Shown: piece by piece, positions 53,733 through 63,006 of the stretch | Numbering within the stretch: position 1 is the first letter of the stretch | Layout: each line of letters begins with the position of its first letter | Assembly (NCBI GenBank): GCA_965247295.1 | Contig: CBDFGQ010000008.1 | Coordinates: 868,001-932,000 of the forward strand | Length of the DNA stretch: 64,000 nt | Direction of reading: 5' to 3' | Origin: CBDFGQ01 sp965247295 | Lineage (GTDB): Bacteria; Chloroflexota; Dehalococcoidia; Lucifugimonadales; JAGWBF01 | Translations under genes and position numbers: made by a program | The notes under the pieces: model-generated | What the model saw: only the letters and a program-made list of their open reading frames with translations | What the model was told of the DNA's origin: nothing | Databases searched by the model: none

Positions 53733-55669
53733 TCGAGCACCTCCAGCTTGTGGGTCTCGGTTACAAGCTTCTCAGGCGGCTCTAAATTCAGAACACCGCG
53801 CACCAAGTAGGCGCCAGATGGGACGGACTCCCCCCGGTTGTCCACCTGCTCCCACTCGCCGATGAACTCCAGTTCCTCACCGGGTTCCAGGGTCTTGCTG
53901 TCCAACGGTTCTTCGATAATCTTGCCGCAATTCCAATGCCATACCTGCTGTCCGTCAGGCGTCGTGACCTCGAAGTCATAGGGAGGTCTGCCACCGAGCA
54001 CTAAGTTCACCGTCCCATCACTGACGTTCCGCAACGTCAGCTTCGTCCGCATCGTCTCTCCGTAAGGGGCCTGGGACATGACCTCCAGCGAGTAGTCAAT
54101 GGTGCTGAGGAACGCTTCGTCCGGGGGCTCCCCACGGTCAAGCGGCCACTGGCGAATGCCGTTACATCCAATCTCGATGACAACGGCTCCTCGTGGGACA
54201 TCCACAGTCGCTAGTGCAGCCTCCATCTCCTCACGCCCCCAGCGCCTTGGGTACATGCCGATTTCAATGCGGTTCTTCACCTCGTCCAGGTCGGTGTACA
54301 CGATGCCTGGGACCTGATAGATGGCACCACTCAGAGTCCTATGCCAAGCGTCCAGATGGTCCATGCTGTAATCGCCCTCTAGCACCCGGACCTCGCGGCC
54401 TGCAAGAAAATCCGGGCCGAACTCCTCCGTTAAGGCCCGCTCTGCCTCCGCTTTCATCGAGGCATCCTGAAGGTAGATGTACACGATGTTCTGGTCTGAA
54501 TCTCGGAAGGCCCCTCCAAACCCGGGAGCCCGCTCTGCAATCCGGGCCATAGGGTCCTTGGCGATGTTATTCAGCGCTTCGAGGACGGCAGGTTCCGCCG
54601 GTAGGGCACTCGACACCATGGACGCCACAATGGGGTCCGTCATGATGCCCCGCCAGAGCTCACCCGACTCCAGCCAGAACGACCGCACCACCGAAGTGCC
54701 GTCGGCCAGCCGGAAGCCGACAGAATAGGGTGGCCTTCCTCGATCCCGGCTTTCCTGGTCTACCGGAGACCCAAGCACGGTTTCGACGAAGCGCTCGACG
54801 ACGCGTTCGTCGTCTATTGTGCCTAGGACCGTCCTTGCGTCCTGTGGGCTGAGGATGTCGATGGCCGTAACCTTCCCTCGAATGTCCAGCAGGTCCTCGC
54901 CAATCTTGGCAGCAGGGTTCGTGTCCGCCTCGAACAGGGTGGTCTCGCCGTCCTGTAATGTCGCGAGGCGAAACTCTGGCGAGTAGCCCTTCACGGCATA
55001 TATAAGCGTGCCTGGGTTCAGGTAGGTGGAGTCGCCGTCCTGATAGCGGTAGTTGATCCCCACGTATCCGTCCCCCCTGAAGGCGATCCGGTAGAGCTCG
55101 GGTCCCAGGTGCTCTTTGGTGAGTTCACCCTCTATACTGATAGTGTTGGGTCCCACAACCCTCCACCTTGCCGTGTAGGAGATACCGCCGAACCGGACGG
55201 AGGGGATCCATTCGATGAGGTTCTCGCGAGGCCGGGAGTCTTCGTCACTCAGGAGGACTTCCATGATGCGATCCATCGCGGCGGCGTCCCCAAGGACTCC
55301 ATCCAGCCGGGCAGGTCCGTTGTCACTCCCGTCGTGTCTATCGATGGTCCTTCCATCACGGTCCAGCACGGACTGGGAGCCCGAGGGGACGTGTGTGACG
55401 TAGGCGACCTTGCCTGAAAACTCCGGCGACAGACCCTCCACGAAGGCCACCACTAGGCCCGCGCCCAGGTCCAGCCTGTAGTTCTTGGAGGCTGGTGCTG
55501 GCGTGATCGAGCCGGGGAGCATCGGAGTCGGTGTTGATGTTGGCATCTGCTGGGTCTGGGAGTCGCGAACTATTGCCTCCTGAGTAGCTGGGGCGAACGA
55601 ATTCGCATCTCCACAGGCGGCCAATGCAAGGGCCACTAACCCCACAACCAGGGGCATCAGACGAAGCAA
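53729..55669 (-). CDS. Large lipoprotein with C-terminal BsuPI-like domain
   Basis: The 646-residue protein has a lipobox (VALALAAC, Cys at about 19), a Pro/Thr/Gln linker, a long central region of unknown fold (including RTLSGAIYQVPGIVYTDLDEV and YPRRWGREEMEAALATVDVP), and a C-terminal beta-sandwich with RPPYDFEVTTPDGQQVWHW and LEPGEELEFIGEWEQ. That last part matches the BsuPI (intracellular proteinase inhibitor) fold. It starts at TTG 55669 behind AAGGAAG. Surface-exposed; role unknown. Confidence 0.8.
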   Translation of the reverse strand: MLRLMPLVVGLVALALAACGDANSFAPATQEAIVRDSQTQQMPTSTPTPMLPGSITPAPASKNYRLDLGAGLVVAFVEGLSPEFSGKVAYVTHVPSGSQSVLDRDGRTIDRHDGSDNGPARLDGVLGDAAAMDRIMEVLLSDEDSRPRENLIEWIPSVRFGGISYTARWRVVGPNTISIEGELTKEHLGPELYRIAFRGDGYVGINYRYQDGDSTYLNPGTLIYAVKGYSPEFRLATLQDGETTLFEADTNPAAKIGEDLLDIRGKVTAIDILSPQDARTVLGTIDDERVVERFVETVLGSPVDQESRDRGRPPYSVGFRLADGTSVVRSFWLESGELWRGIMTDPIVASMVSSALPAEPAVLEALNNIAKDPMARIAERAPGFGGAFRDSDQNIVYIYLQDASMKAEAERALTEEFGPDFLAGREVRVLEGDYSMDHLDAWHRTLSGAIYQVPGIVYTDLDEVKNRIEIGMYPRRWGREEMEAALATVDVPRGAVVIEIGCNGIRQWPLDRGEPPDEAFLSTIDYSLEVMSQAPYGETMRTKLTLRNVSDGTVNLVLGGRPPYDFEVTTPDGQQVWHWNCGKIIEEPLDSKTLEPGEELEFIGEWEQVDNRGESVPSGAYLVRGVLNLEPPEKLVTETHKLEVLE

Positions 55670-56022
55670 GATGTTCTTCCTTTGAACGGAGTCTTGATTA
55701 TTTCCTTCAAGTAAGACGTTTTGGCATGAGAAAAAGTTCCAGAACCTCTCATTATATCTTCCTACCTATCCAATTGCCTTCAAAGTTTTCCAGTTGAAAC
55801 GACGAAAAAATGTTTGATGTGCATCGCCTCTTAATCTGTACACTTCCCCGGCGCTCTGGCCAATGTTAAAAGCGTCTGGATGCTCATCATCTGGACCGCG
55901 GAGGCTCAGATGGATCACGCCCTCACTTACGTAGGGTACCGCGAATGCTCTTGATGGCCCCTAAAGCTAGCCTCTACTCCATATATACGATGTCCATTGT
56001 CAAAACGTTCCATAGGGTGAGG
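55670..56022. other. Gap between lipoprotein gene and IS element
   Basis: This AT-richer stretch must contain the promoter of the minus-strand lipoprotein pair. I see no coding frame that can be supported and no clear promoter. Confidence 0.35.
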
Positions 56023-56096
56023 TGGACCCCAAAATTTGGACAGGTGGCTAAGAGAGAGTCCCGCTCCTAAAATAGGACGGAAAGAAGGAGCAGGAC

Positions 56097-56381
56097 ATGA
56101 AGCAAACACGTAAGAAGCACAGCCCAGTCTTCAAGGCCAAAGTGGCTTTGGCCGCGCTCCAGGGGGAGCACACGATTGCAGAGCTGGCCAGCCGGTTTGA
56201 AGTCCACCCGAGCCAGATCCATGCCTGGAAGAAGGCCTTGACTCAGGGGGCGCCGCACCTCTTTGAAAATGGTGGTGGACGCCAGGAGAAGGACCAAGAG
56301 GTCCTCACTGCCCAGCTCTACCAACAGATTGGGCAGCTCAAGGTGGAACGGGATTTTTTGTCACGGAGCTTCGGGTTGTGA
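56097..56381 (+). CDS. IS3-family transposase OrfA
   Basis: The 94-residue protein has a helix-turn-helix (FKAKVALAALQGEHTIAELA, VHPSQIHAWKKAL) and a C-terminal coiled coil (LYQQIGQLKVERDFL). The codons GAT TTT TTG near its end form the canonical T_TTT_TTG site for -1 frameshifting into orfB. Confidence 0.93.
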   Translation: MKQTRKKHSPVFKAKVALAALQGEHTIAELASRFEVHPSQIHAWKKALTQGAPHLFENGGGRQEKDQEVLTAQLYQQIGQLKVERDFLSRSFGL

Positions 56382-57313
56382 GCCGGTCCCAACGCCGGGC
56401 CATGATTGACCGAGAAGAACCGAAGCTGTCTCTGGTGCGCCAGTGCGCCTTGCTGGGTATCAGCCGCTCCTCGTTGTACTACCTGCCAACCGAGGCCGGC
56501 GCCGAGGACTTGGAGTTGATGGCCTTCATAGACCAACAGTACCTGAAGACACCTTTCTACGGCTCCAGAAGGATGACTGCCTGGCTCAGAAATCACGGAC
56601 ACCAGGTCAACCGCAAGCGGGTCCGCCGGCTGATGCAGCTGATAGGCCTGGAGGCCATCTACCGGCGTCCCAACACCAGCAAGCCAAACCCAGGGCATAA
56701 GGTCTATCCGTACTTGCTCAGGGGGCTGGAGATCAACCGGGTCAACCAGGTGTGGGCTACCGACATCACCTACATACCCATGGCTCGGGGTTTCCTCTAC
56801 TTGGTGGCCATCATGGACTGGCACAGCCGCTACGTGCTGGCCTGGCGGCTGTCCAACACCCTGGAGGTAGACTTCTGTGTTGCGGCTCTGGAAGAGGCCT
56901 TGAGCAAGGGTCGGCCACAGATCTTCAACACCGACCAGGGCAGCCAGTTCACCAGCGAGGCCTTCACCAGCATGCTGCTGGCGCAAGGCGTTCAAGTGAG
57001 CATGGACGGCAGGGGCCGGTGCATGGACAACGTCTTCGTGGAACGGCTGTGGCGCAGCATCAAGTACGAGGAGGTGTACCTGAAGGCATACCAAAATGGG
57101 ACTGAGGCCAGAAAAGGGATTGGGGCTTATCTGGCCTTCTACAACCAAGAGCGGCCCCATCAAGCCCTGGGCTATCGGTCACCGGGTCAGGTGTTCCATG
57201 CAGTGAGCCCACAAAGGTGTTTACTGGAACATCCACAAGCCTTACAATCGGATGAAGGTTTACGAGACACCCCAGCGGTAGACTCTCTTATTTTAGCCTC
57301 ACCGCTGTCCTGA
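56378..57313 (+). CDS. IS3-family transposase OrfB (DDE integrase domain)
   Basis: The 311-residue protein has an HTH_21 region (DLELMAFIDQQYLKTPFYGS, RRMTAWLRNHGHQVNRKRVR) and the rve domain with Asp in VWATDITYIPM, Asp in FNTDQGSQFTSEAF and Glu in MDNVFVERLW, ending RPHQALGYRSPGQVF. All three catalytic residues are present. Confidence 0.95.
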   Translation: MSRSQRRAMIDREEPKLSLVRQCALLGISRSSLYYLPTEAGAEDLELMAFIDQQYLKTPFYGSRRMTAWLRNHGHQVNRKRVRRLMQLIGLEAIYRRPNTSKPNPGHKVYPYLLRGLEINRVNQVWATDITYIPMARGFLYLVAIMDWHSRYVLAWRLSNTLEVDFCVAALEEALSKGRPQIFNTDQGSQFTSEAFTSMLLAQGVQVSMDGRGRCMDNVFVERLWRSIKYEEVYLKAYQNGTEARKGIGAYLAFYNQERPHQALGYRSPGQVFHAVSPQRCLLEHPQALQSDEGLRDTPAVDSLILASPLS

Positions 57314-57468
57314 TGATGGGGTCCACTTGATAGACCGGCAGCAGGGCAATCGTTGTTGATCAGAGGGTGACGATGTATCACATGAAATGTATTGAGGAGA
57401 CGAATCTCCTTTGCATTCAACCCGTTCATCCTGGTTGGCAAATGGCATCAGCCTGAGGAGGAGGAAAG

Positions 57469-58722
57469 GTGTTCAAGATCGATAAGTTCCGTTTGGTGGT
57501 AGTTGCTCTGCTTGCCGTTTTGACTGTGGCAGTGGCCGCTTGCGACAGTGAACCCGAAAAGGCGCCTGATCCGTTGATTGTCGGCCACCTCAACGCCTTC
57601 ACCGGGTCGCTGTCCTACTTCGGCGAGTCCCACTCAAACAGTGTCGGCCTGGCGGCGGACCACATCAACCGTGCTGGCGGCATCCAGGGCGGCTTCGTGC
57701 GCTTGGTTCACCGCGACACCGCAGTGAATCCGGTCCAGGGTGTGTCCGCGGCTGAGGAGTTGGTGAATGTCCAGGGAGTGGTGGCGATCGTGGGGGCGTT
57801 GGCGAGCGGTGTAACTATACCTGTCGCCACTTCGGTGACCGTCCCCAACGGCGTGCTGCAAGTTTCCGGCGCATCGACCGCGCCCGCCATAACCGTGCTG
57901 GAAGATAACGATTTCCTGTTCCGTACTTCACTGTCCGACGCCTCTCAGGGCGTGGTTCTGTCGGATTTGGCCAAGGAGTTGGGCTACGAGAGCGCGGGCA
58001 TCCTGTACATCAATAACGCATATGGGGAAGGGTTGGCGGCCCAGTTCACGGAATCGTTTACCGCATTGGGTGGCACGGTAATCGCTTCGGTGCCTCACGA
58101 AGATAGCCAACCTACCTTCGTTTCCGAGTTGGAGAAGGCCACCGAAGGCGACCCTGACGTCCTGATCGCTATCAGCTACCAGCAGGCCGAGATTTACCTA
58201 CGCGAGGCCCTGGAAGGCGGTTATGCGGACACCTTCCTGTTCGTGGACGGCACCAAGATCCCCGAATCTTTCGCAGTCATCGGCTGGGACCTTCTGGAAG
58301 GCAGCTATGGCACCGGGCCGGGCTTCGAGGCCAACCCGTCAACCCAGGCGTTCATCGACTCCTATGTGAGGACCTACGACATGGAGCCTGAGCATCCCTT
58401 CATGAACGAAACCTACGACGCGATGATCCTTATCGGCTTGGCTGCGGCCAAGGCCGGGACCACCACGGACTCTGCCGCTATTCGCGACGCCCTCCGGGAC
58501 GTAGCCAATCCCCCCGGCGAGGTGGTGAGGCCCGGAGAGGAGGGCATCAAGCGGGCCATGGAGCTGATCGCCGATGGCAAGGACATTAACTACGAGGGAG
58601 CTGCCGGTTCGGTTGACTTGGACGAGAACGGTGACGTCATCACAGGCCACATCGAAGTGTGGAAGATCGAAGGCGGCGAGATCGTTTCGGATCGCCAAGT
58701 GCCGGTTGACTTGGGCCAATAA
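57469..58722 (+). CDS. Branched-chain amino acid type ABC transporter substrate-binding lipoprotein
   Basis: The 417-residue protein has a lipoprotein signal (VVALLAVLTVAVAAC) and the Peripla_BP_6 fold: IVGHLNAFTGSLSYFGESHS, AADHINRAGGIQGGFVRLVH, VGALASGVTIPVATSVTVPN and AGILYINNAYGEGLAAQFTE. It should deliver a ligand, perhaps an amino acid or amide, to the LivHMGF-type machinery encoded on the opposite strand downstream. It starts at GTG 57469 behind GGAGGAGGAAA. The ligand cannot be determined. Confidence 0.93.
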   Translation: MFKIDKFRLVVVALLAVLTVAVAACDSEPEKAPDPLIVGHLNAFTGSLSYFGESHSNSVGLAADHINRAGGIQGGFVRLVHRDTAVNPVQGVSAAEELVNVQGVVAIVGALASGVTIPVATSVTVPNGVLQVSGASTAPAITVLEDNDFLFRTSLSDASQGVVLSDLAKELGYESAGILYINNAYGEGLAAQFTESFTALGGTVIASVPHEDSQPTFVSELEKATEGDPDVLIAISYQQAEIYLREALEGGYADTFLFVDGTKIPESFAVIGWDLLEGSYGTGPGFEANPSTQAFIDSYVRTYDMEPEHPFMNETYDAMILIGLAAAKAGTTTDSAAIRDALRDVANPPGEVVRPGEEGIKRAMELIADGKDINYEGAAGSVDLDENGDVITGHIEVWKIEGGEIVSDRQVPVDLGQ

Positions 58723-58757
58723 ATCCAGCGCGGGCCGAAACTAGACTCCTAGCGATT

Positions 58758-58797
58758 GCGCCGGGACGCTGAGAGCAGATTCTCGGCGACCCGGCGC
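58758..58797. terminator. Long hairpin between convergent ABC-transporter transcription units
   Basis: GCGCCGGG / CCCGGCGC and, inside it after an A-A mismatch, CGCTGAGA / TCTCGGCG form a stem of 16 bp around GCAGAT. It lies between the stop of the binding-protein gene and the stop of livM, so it probably acts as a bidirectional terminator. Confidence 0.8.
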
Positions 58798-58863
58798 ATG
58801 TTATTCGGCGCGGGCACATCGCCACGGATCAAGCGAGTTTGACCATCGTAGCATTCGCCACAC

Positions 58864-59862
58864 CTAGCCAGGAGCGTCTGGAGGGAACCCGCGTCGGGCG
58901 ACATGGCGCTGCTCACCCAGGATGCCGCTGGGGCGCAGCAGGATCACCGCCACGATGAGCGCGCCTATCAAGAAGAGCCGGAAGCTGGGATCGGAAAGTA
59001 TGCCGGGCAGGGACTGCGTGCCAGTCCAGATTCCCCACACCACGAACGCTCCCAGGATTGCCCCCTTGTTGTTGGCGGAGCCGCCCACCATCAGCATGGC
59101 CCAGATCACGAAGGTAGCGAGCAGCGGGTCGAAGGTTAGCGGGGAGAGAAAGCGGATGTGGTGGGCATAAAGCGCGCCGCCGATACCCATGATCATCGCG
59201 CCCATGATGAACGCCTGGAGCTTGAACTTGAATACATCCTTACCGCTGGCTTCGGCGGCCGTCTCGTCCTCGCGAATGGCCCTCAGCACCCGTCCCCAGG
59301 GAGAGTTGACCGCCTGTTGCACCGCCAGATAGAGCGCCGCCAGCGTGACGATCACTACCGCTAGATACAGGTAGTTGTAGATGTCCGGCGCTATCCAGTC
59401 GCCCAGAAACTTTGGGATTCTGTACAGCCCCTTGGAGCCGTTGGCCAGCCACTTTTCGTTCAGGAATAAGAGGCGTACTGTCTCGGCGATTCCCAGCGTG
59501 GCTATCGCCAGATAATCGTCGCGCAGCCGCAGAGCAACGTAGCCAATGACCAGCGCAAACACTCCGCAGCACAATGCTGCCGCCACCAGTCCAAAGACGA
59601 ACCAGACGTCGATGCCCAAGTCCAGATAGCTCAGACTGGACCAGTTGCCGCCGAACTTGAAGTCCTCGAACAGCGTCGGGTCCGGCGACGAGGTGGTCAA
59701 CAGCGCCGATGCGTAGGCGCCCAGCGCAAAAAATCCGGCGATTCCGATGTTGAATAGCCCGGTGAACCCCCAATGAACGTTCAGCCCCAGGGAGAAGACG
59801 GAATAGATGCCCGCCATGATGGCAAAGCCCACCAGGTAATCGAGGATGCCGATTACTTCCAA
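58864..59862 (-). CDS. livM: Branched-chain amino acid type ABC permease, LivM-like
   Basis: The 332-residue integral membrane protein has the LivM pattern SLGLNVHWGFTGLFNIGIAG near residues 25-45, an extended periplasmic loop, GVFALVIGYVALRLRDDYLA, the EAA-type loop GRVLRAIREDETAAEASGKD, and ILGAFVVWGIWTG. It pairs with LivH in the membrane. It starts at TTG 59862, 1 base after the livH stop. Confidence 0.93.
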   Translation of the reverse strand: MEVIGILDYLVGFAIMAGIYSVFSLGLNVHWGFTGLFNIGIAGFFALGAYASALLTTSSPDPTLFEDFKFGGNWSSLSYLDLGIDVWFVFGLVAAALCCGVFALVIGYVALRLRDDYLAIATLGIAETVRLLFLNEKWLANGSKGLYRIPKFLGDWIAPDIYNYLYLAVVIVTLAALYLAVQQAVNSPWGRVLRAIREDETAAEASGKDVFKFKLQAFIMGAMIMGIGGALYAHHIRFLSPLTFDPLLATFVIWAMLMVGGSANNKGAILGAFVVWGIWTGTQSLPGILSDPSFRLFLIGALIVAVILLRPSGILGEQRHVARRGFPPDAPG

Positions 59863-59863
59863 T

Positions 59864-60889
59864 TCAGCTCCGTGGTCCTCCCAAAATTCCGCGCGGCCGC
59901 ACCAGCAGCACCATAATCATCAGCGCGAAGGCTGCCGCGGGTTTGTAGCTGGGGTTGATCCATTGAGTCGAAACTTCAGACGTTACTCCGATGACGAAGG
60001 CACCCACCAGCGCGCCGTATGGGCTTCCGGTGCCTCCCAGGATTACGGCGGCGAACAGAGGGATGAGGAACTTCCAGCCCATTATGGGCAGCATGTTCGC
60101 CTGAAATACGGCCAGCAGGATGCCAGCGGTGGCGGCCAACGCCGCGCCCATTCCCCAAGTCCACCATATGACGCGCTGGGTACCGATGCCGCTGACCAGG
60201 GCTAGGTCGGGGTTGTCCGCTGTGGCGCGCATGGCCTTGCCCATTTTGCTGCGGCTCAGCACCAGATACAACGCCACCACGAGGATGACGGCCACGATGG
60301 CGATGAAGATAGCGTCCGGCGGTATCCGCACGTCCATGGGTAGGTGAAACACCTGCCGGGTCTCCCTCGGCAAGCGCTGGACATCTCCTCCCCAAATCAG
60401 CTGCACCAACCCGCGCAGCGCGATGGCTACTCCCAGCGAGGCCATTGAAACCACTACGGCGTTCACGCCTCGGTTCCGCAGCCGACGGTACACTACCACG
60501 TCCAGAGCGATCGCCGCCGCGGCGATGACCGCCGCCGCTATCGGCAAGGCAATGAGCAGAGGGTAGCCGAATGTGAATGGCCCCAGACCCTCGCCCTCCA
60601 CTCCAATCTTCGGAAGCAGGCTGCCGATAATGAACAGCGCGGCGTACGCTCCCAAGGTCATATAGTCGCCGTGAGCGATGTTGGCGAAATTGAGGATGCC
60701 GTAGATCAGGGTCAAGCCGATAGCGCCTAGGGCGATGATGGCCCCGAGGAAAATGCCGTTGACCACCAGCCCCATCTTGACGAAAGGCAGGAAGCCAATG
60801 GCCAGCGCCGCCAACACTATGACGGCAGTGGTGTGCGCTGGCGTCCAGGCCGAGCCGATTTGTCGGGCGGTATCGCGCAGGGTAGTCAT
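59864..60889 (-). CDS. livH: Branched-chain amino acid type ABC permease, LivH-like
   Basis: The 341-residue membrane protein has the LivH pattern GAIGLTLIYGILNFANIAHGD, VVVSMASLGVAIALRGLVQL, the EAA loop SKMGKAMRATADNPDLALVS and ILGGTGSPYGALVGAFVIG. Eight or so membrane segments are visible. It is the third gene of the minus-strand livGFHM operon, 27 bases after livF. Confidence 0.93.
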   Translation of the reverse strand: MTTLRDTARQIGSAWTPAHTTAVIVLAALAIGFLPFVKMGLVVNGIFLGAIIALGAIGLTLIYGILNFANIAHGDYMTLGAYAALFIIGSLLPKIGVEGEGLGPFTFGYPLLIALPIAAAVIAAAAIALDVVVYRRLRNRGVNAVVVSMASLGVAIALRGLVQLIWGGDVQRLPRETRQVFHLPMDVRIPPDAIFIAIVAVILVVALYLVLSRSKMGKAMRATADNPDLALVSGIGTQRVIWWTWGMGAALAATAGILLAVFQANMLPIMGWKFLIPLFAAVILGGTGSPYGALVGAFVIGVTSEVSTQWINPSYKPAAAFALMIMVLLVRPRGILGGPRS

Positions 60890-60916
60890 CTCTGGCTTTC
60901 TGAGCGCACGTCTTGA

Positions 60917-61621
60917 TTAGCCTCCTAGGTACAGACTGGCTACTTGCGGGTTGTCCAGCAGGTCAGGGCCGGTGTCGTCCAGCCGGTTTTCCCCCGCAAC
61001 CAGAACGTAGCCTCGGTGCGACATTCGCAGCGCTTCGCGGGCGTTTTGCTCTACCAGCAGCACGGCTACGCCGCTTCGATTAATGTCCCTGATGCGCTCG
61101 AAGACCAGGCCCATCATCTCTGGAGAGAGCCCGGCGGAGGGTTCGTCCAGCAGTATCAGCGCAGGGTCCAGCATCAGCGCGCGGGCGAGGGCCAGCATCT
61201 GGCGCTGGCCACCCGACAGGCTTCCCGCCTTGCGGCCCGGCCGCATGGCAAGGTCTGGGAAGATTTCGAACATCTCGTCGATGCGTCCCCGGTAGTCGTC
61301 GCGACGGATGAAAGCGCCCATATCCAGGTTCTCCCGGATGCTCAGTGAAGGAAAGACGTTGCCGGTTTGGGGGACATAGGACAAGCCAGTGCGCACCGCC
61401 TGATCCGGTTGAATCCCAGATATGTCCTCGCCCCGGAACATGATGCTGCCCGATCGCATCCGAATCAGACCTACAATGGCCTTCATCAAGGTGGATTTCC
61501 CGCAGCCGTTGGGGCCGATGATCGTGACGACCTCGCCCATGCCCACGGTAATAGACACACCGTGCAGTATCTCGGTCTCTCCATACCCGGCCACGACACC
61601 GGAGGCATCAAGCAGCGTCAC
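60917..61621 (-). CDS. livF: Branched-chain amino acid type ABC ATPase, LivF-like
   Basis: The 234-residue ATPase has Walker A GPNGCGKSTLM, the Q-loop segment SYVPQTGNVFPSLSIRENL, signature LSGGQRQML, Walker B ALILLDEPSAGLS and the H-loop VLLVEQNAREAL, all intact. It starts at GTG 61621 and overlaps the livG end by 14 bases. Confidence 0.95.
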   Translation of the reverse strand: MTLLDASGVVAGYGETEILHGVSITVGMGEVVTIIGPNGCGKSTLMKAIVGLIRMRSGSIMFRGEDISGIQPDQAVRTGLSYVPQTGNVFPSLSIRENLDMGAFIRRDDYRGRIDEMFEIFPDLAMRPGRKAGSLSGGQRQMLALARALMLDPALILLDEPSAGLSPEMMGLVFERIRDINRSGVAVLLVEQNAREALRMSHRGYVLVAGENRLDDTGPDLLDNPQVASLYLGG

Positions 61622-62396
61622 CGGCTGAGCCTCCTAGATATGCTTCCAGCACCTGCGGGTTTTGCCGCACCTGTCGCGGCGTTCCTTCCGCAATTACGGC
61701 ACCGTTGGCCATGACGATAATCGGGTCGCACATGGTCATGACGAATCTCATGTCGTGCTCAATGATTACGAACGTGATGTCCCGCTCGACGCTGGCCAGA
61801 AGTATGTTCTGCGAGATGCTTTGAAGCAGCGTACGGTTGACTCCGGCGGCGGGTTCGTCCAATAGCACCATCTTGGGCTTGGCCATGAGGACGCGCGCTA
61901 GCTCCAGCAGCTTCTTCTGGCCGCCGGACAGATTCCCGGCGTACTCGTCGGCCAGGTGAGATAGGGTGAGCAGCTCCAAGACTTCCATCGCCTGTACCTC
62001 GATCTGGCGCTCCTCACGGGCCACTTTCCGGGGCATCAACCAAGATGCCCAGATGTGTTCGCCCGTCTGTGGAGCGGGTACCAGGATAAGGTTTTCCAGC
62101 ACCGTCATGCGCTTCATCTCCCTAGGGATCTGGAAGGTGCGCACAAGGCCCAGACCGAAAGTCTGGTGCATTCCCATCTTGTCGATGCGCCGGCCGTCGA
62201 AGATGACTTGCCCGCTGGTCGGAGACATCGCGCCGGAAACCAGGTTGAACAAAGTCGTCTTGCCCGCCCCATTAGGGCCGATTATCCCCGTGATCGCGCC
62301 CCGCTTGATCCGCAGGGAGCAATGGTCAACGGCCCGCACTCCGCCGAAGTCCTTCACCAGGTCGTGAACCTCAAGGATAGGCGCTGTGTTCGTCAA
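61608..62396 (-). CDS. livG: Branched-chain amino acid type ABC ATPase, LivG-like
   Basis: The 262-residue ATPase has Walker A GPNGAGKTTLFN, LGLVRTFQIPREMKRMTVLE as Q-loop region, signature LSGGQKKLLEL, Walker B MVLLDEPAAGVN and the H-loop FVIIEHDMRFVM. The C-terminal VLEAYLGG is typical of LivG. It is the first gene of the operon and starts at TTG 62396. Confidence 0.95.
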   Translation of the reverse strand: MTNTAPILEVHDLVKDFGGVRAVDHCSLRIKRGAITGIIGPNGAGKTTLFNLVSGAMSPTSGQVIFDGRRIDKMGMHQTFGLGLVRTFQIPREMKRMTVLENLILVPAPQTGEHIWASWLMPRKVAREERQIEVQAMEVLELLTLSHLADEYAGNLSGGQKKLLELARVLMAKPKMVLLDEPAAGVNRTLLQSISQNILLASVERDITFVIIEHDMRFVMTMCDPIIVMANGAVIAEGTPRQVRQNPQVLEAYLGGSAGDAA

Positions 62397-62914
62397 ACTG
62401 CCTCCATGCTATGGGCGGCCGGTACGGAAGTGCCGCCGGTTTCCGACATTTCCTTCTTTAGAACTCTGGTAGCTGAGAGGTGCCAATGCCTCTGCCACGA
62501 TCCTTGAGCCGACGTGCCTGCAACAATGGTGACCAGTTGGCGCTTGCAACTCCCTGCTGTGCCGCTCCAGCGTCAGTGCTTCTACGGTATATAATAATGG
62601 AATCGAGCGGCCAACGCATCCATAATTTTGGGGCAGACCCTGGAGCGCCAGGTCGTCTCAGCCGAACCCACTCCCGTAGTGGTTCGGGGGATCGGCACTG
62701 CCAACCGAATGAGGTGACGTCGCCGCCATTCACATGGCTATACTGGCTATAAGGGAGGTCGAGCGCTTACGCTTACAGTGTTTGAGCGGCTGCCGCCGCC
62801 TCTGAACGACAGACGCCCAATCCTTCCACCTTTGGCGTCCAGAACGGCTGCCGTGGACGCCTCCAGAACTGGTAGGTTCGACATATGGCCCTCTCTGTAA
62901 ACCGTCAGGGAAAA
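62397..62914. other. Intergenic region upstream of the liv operon and of an IS element
   Basis: It must contain the promoter of the minus-strand liv operon. A 45-codon minus-strand frame beginning near 62884 (MSNLPVLEASTAAVLDAKGG) has GAGAGGG ahead of it but no recognised family and may be chance. I see no RNA gene. Confidence 0.35.
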
Positions 62915-63006
62915 TGGGACACCTGAGAGGGGTGGAAAACCCGAGAGTCTGAGAGTGGTGTGAGCTCCTGAAGCGAGGGTAAAGTACCTCATGAAAGGAG
63001 CGGACC

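Larger units (their letters stand above)
56023..57325 (+). mobile_element. IS3-type element, complete, 1303 bp
   Basis: The ends are TGGACCCCAAAATTTGGACAG at 56023 and its imperfect complement ending at 57325 (from the right, TGGACCCCATCATCAGGACAG). It holds orfA 56097-56381 and orfB 56378-57313 with a T_TTT_TTG slippery site at 56354-56360. Both frames are intact. Confidence 0.93.
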
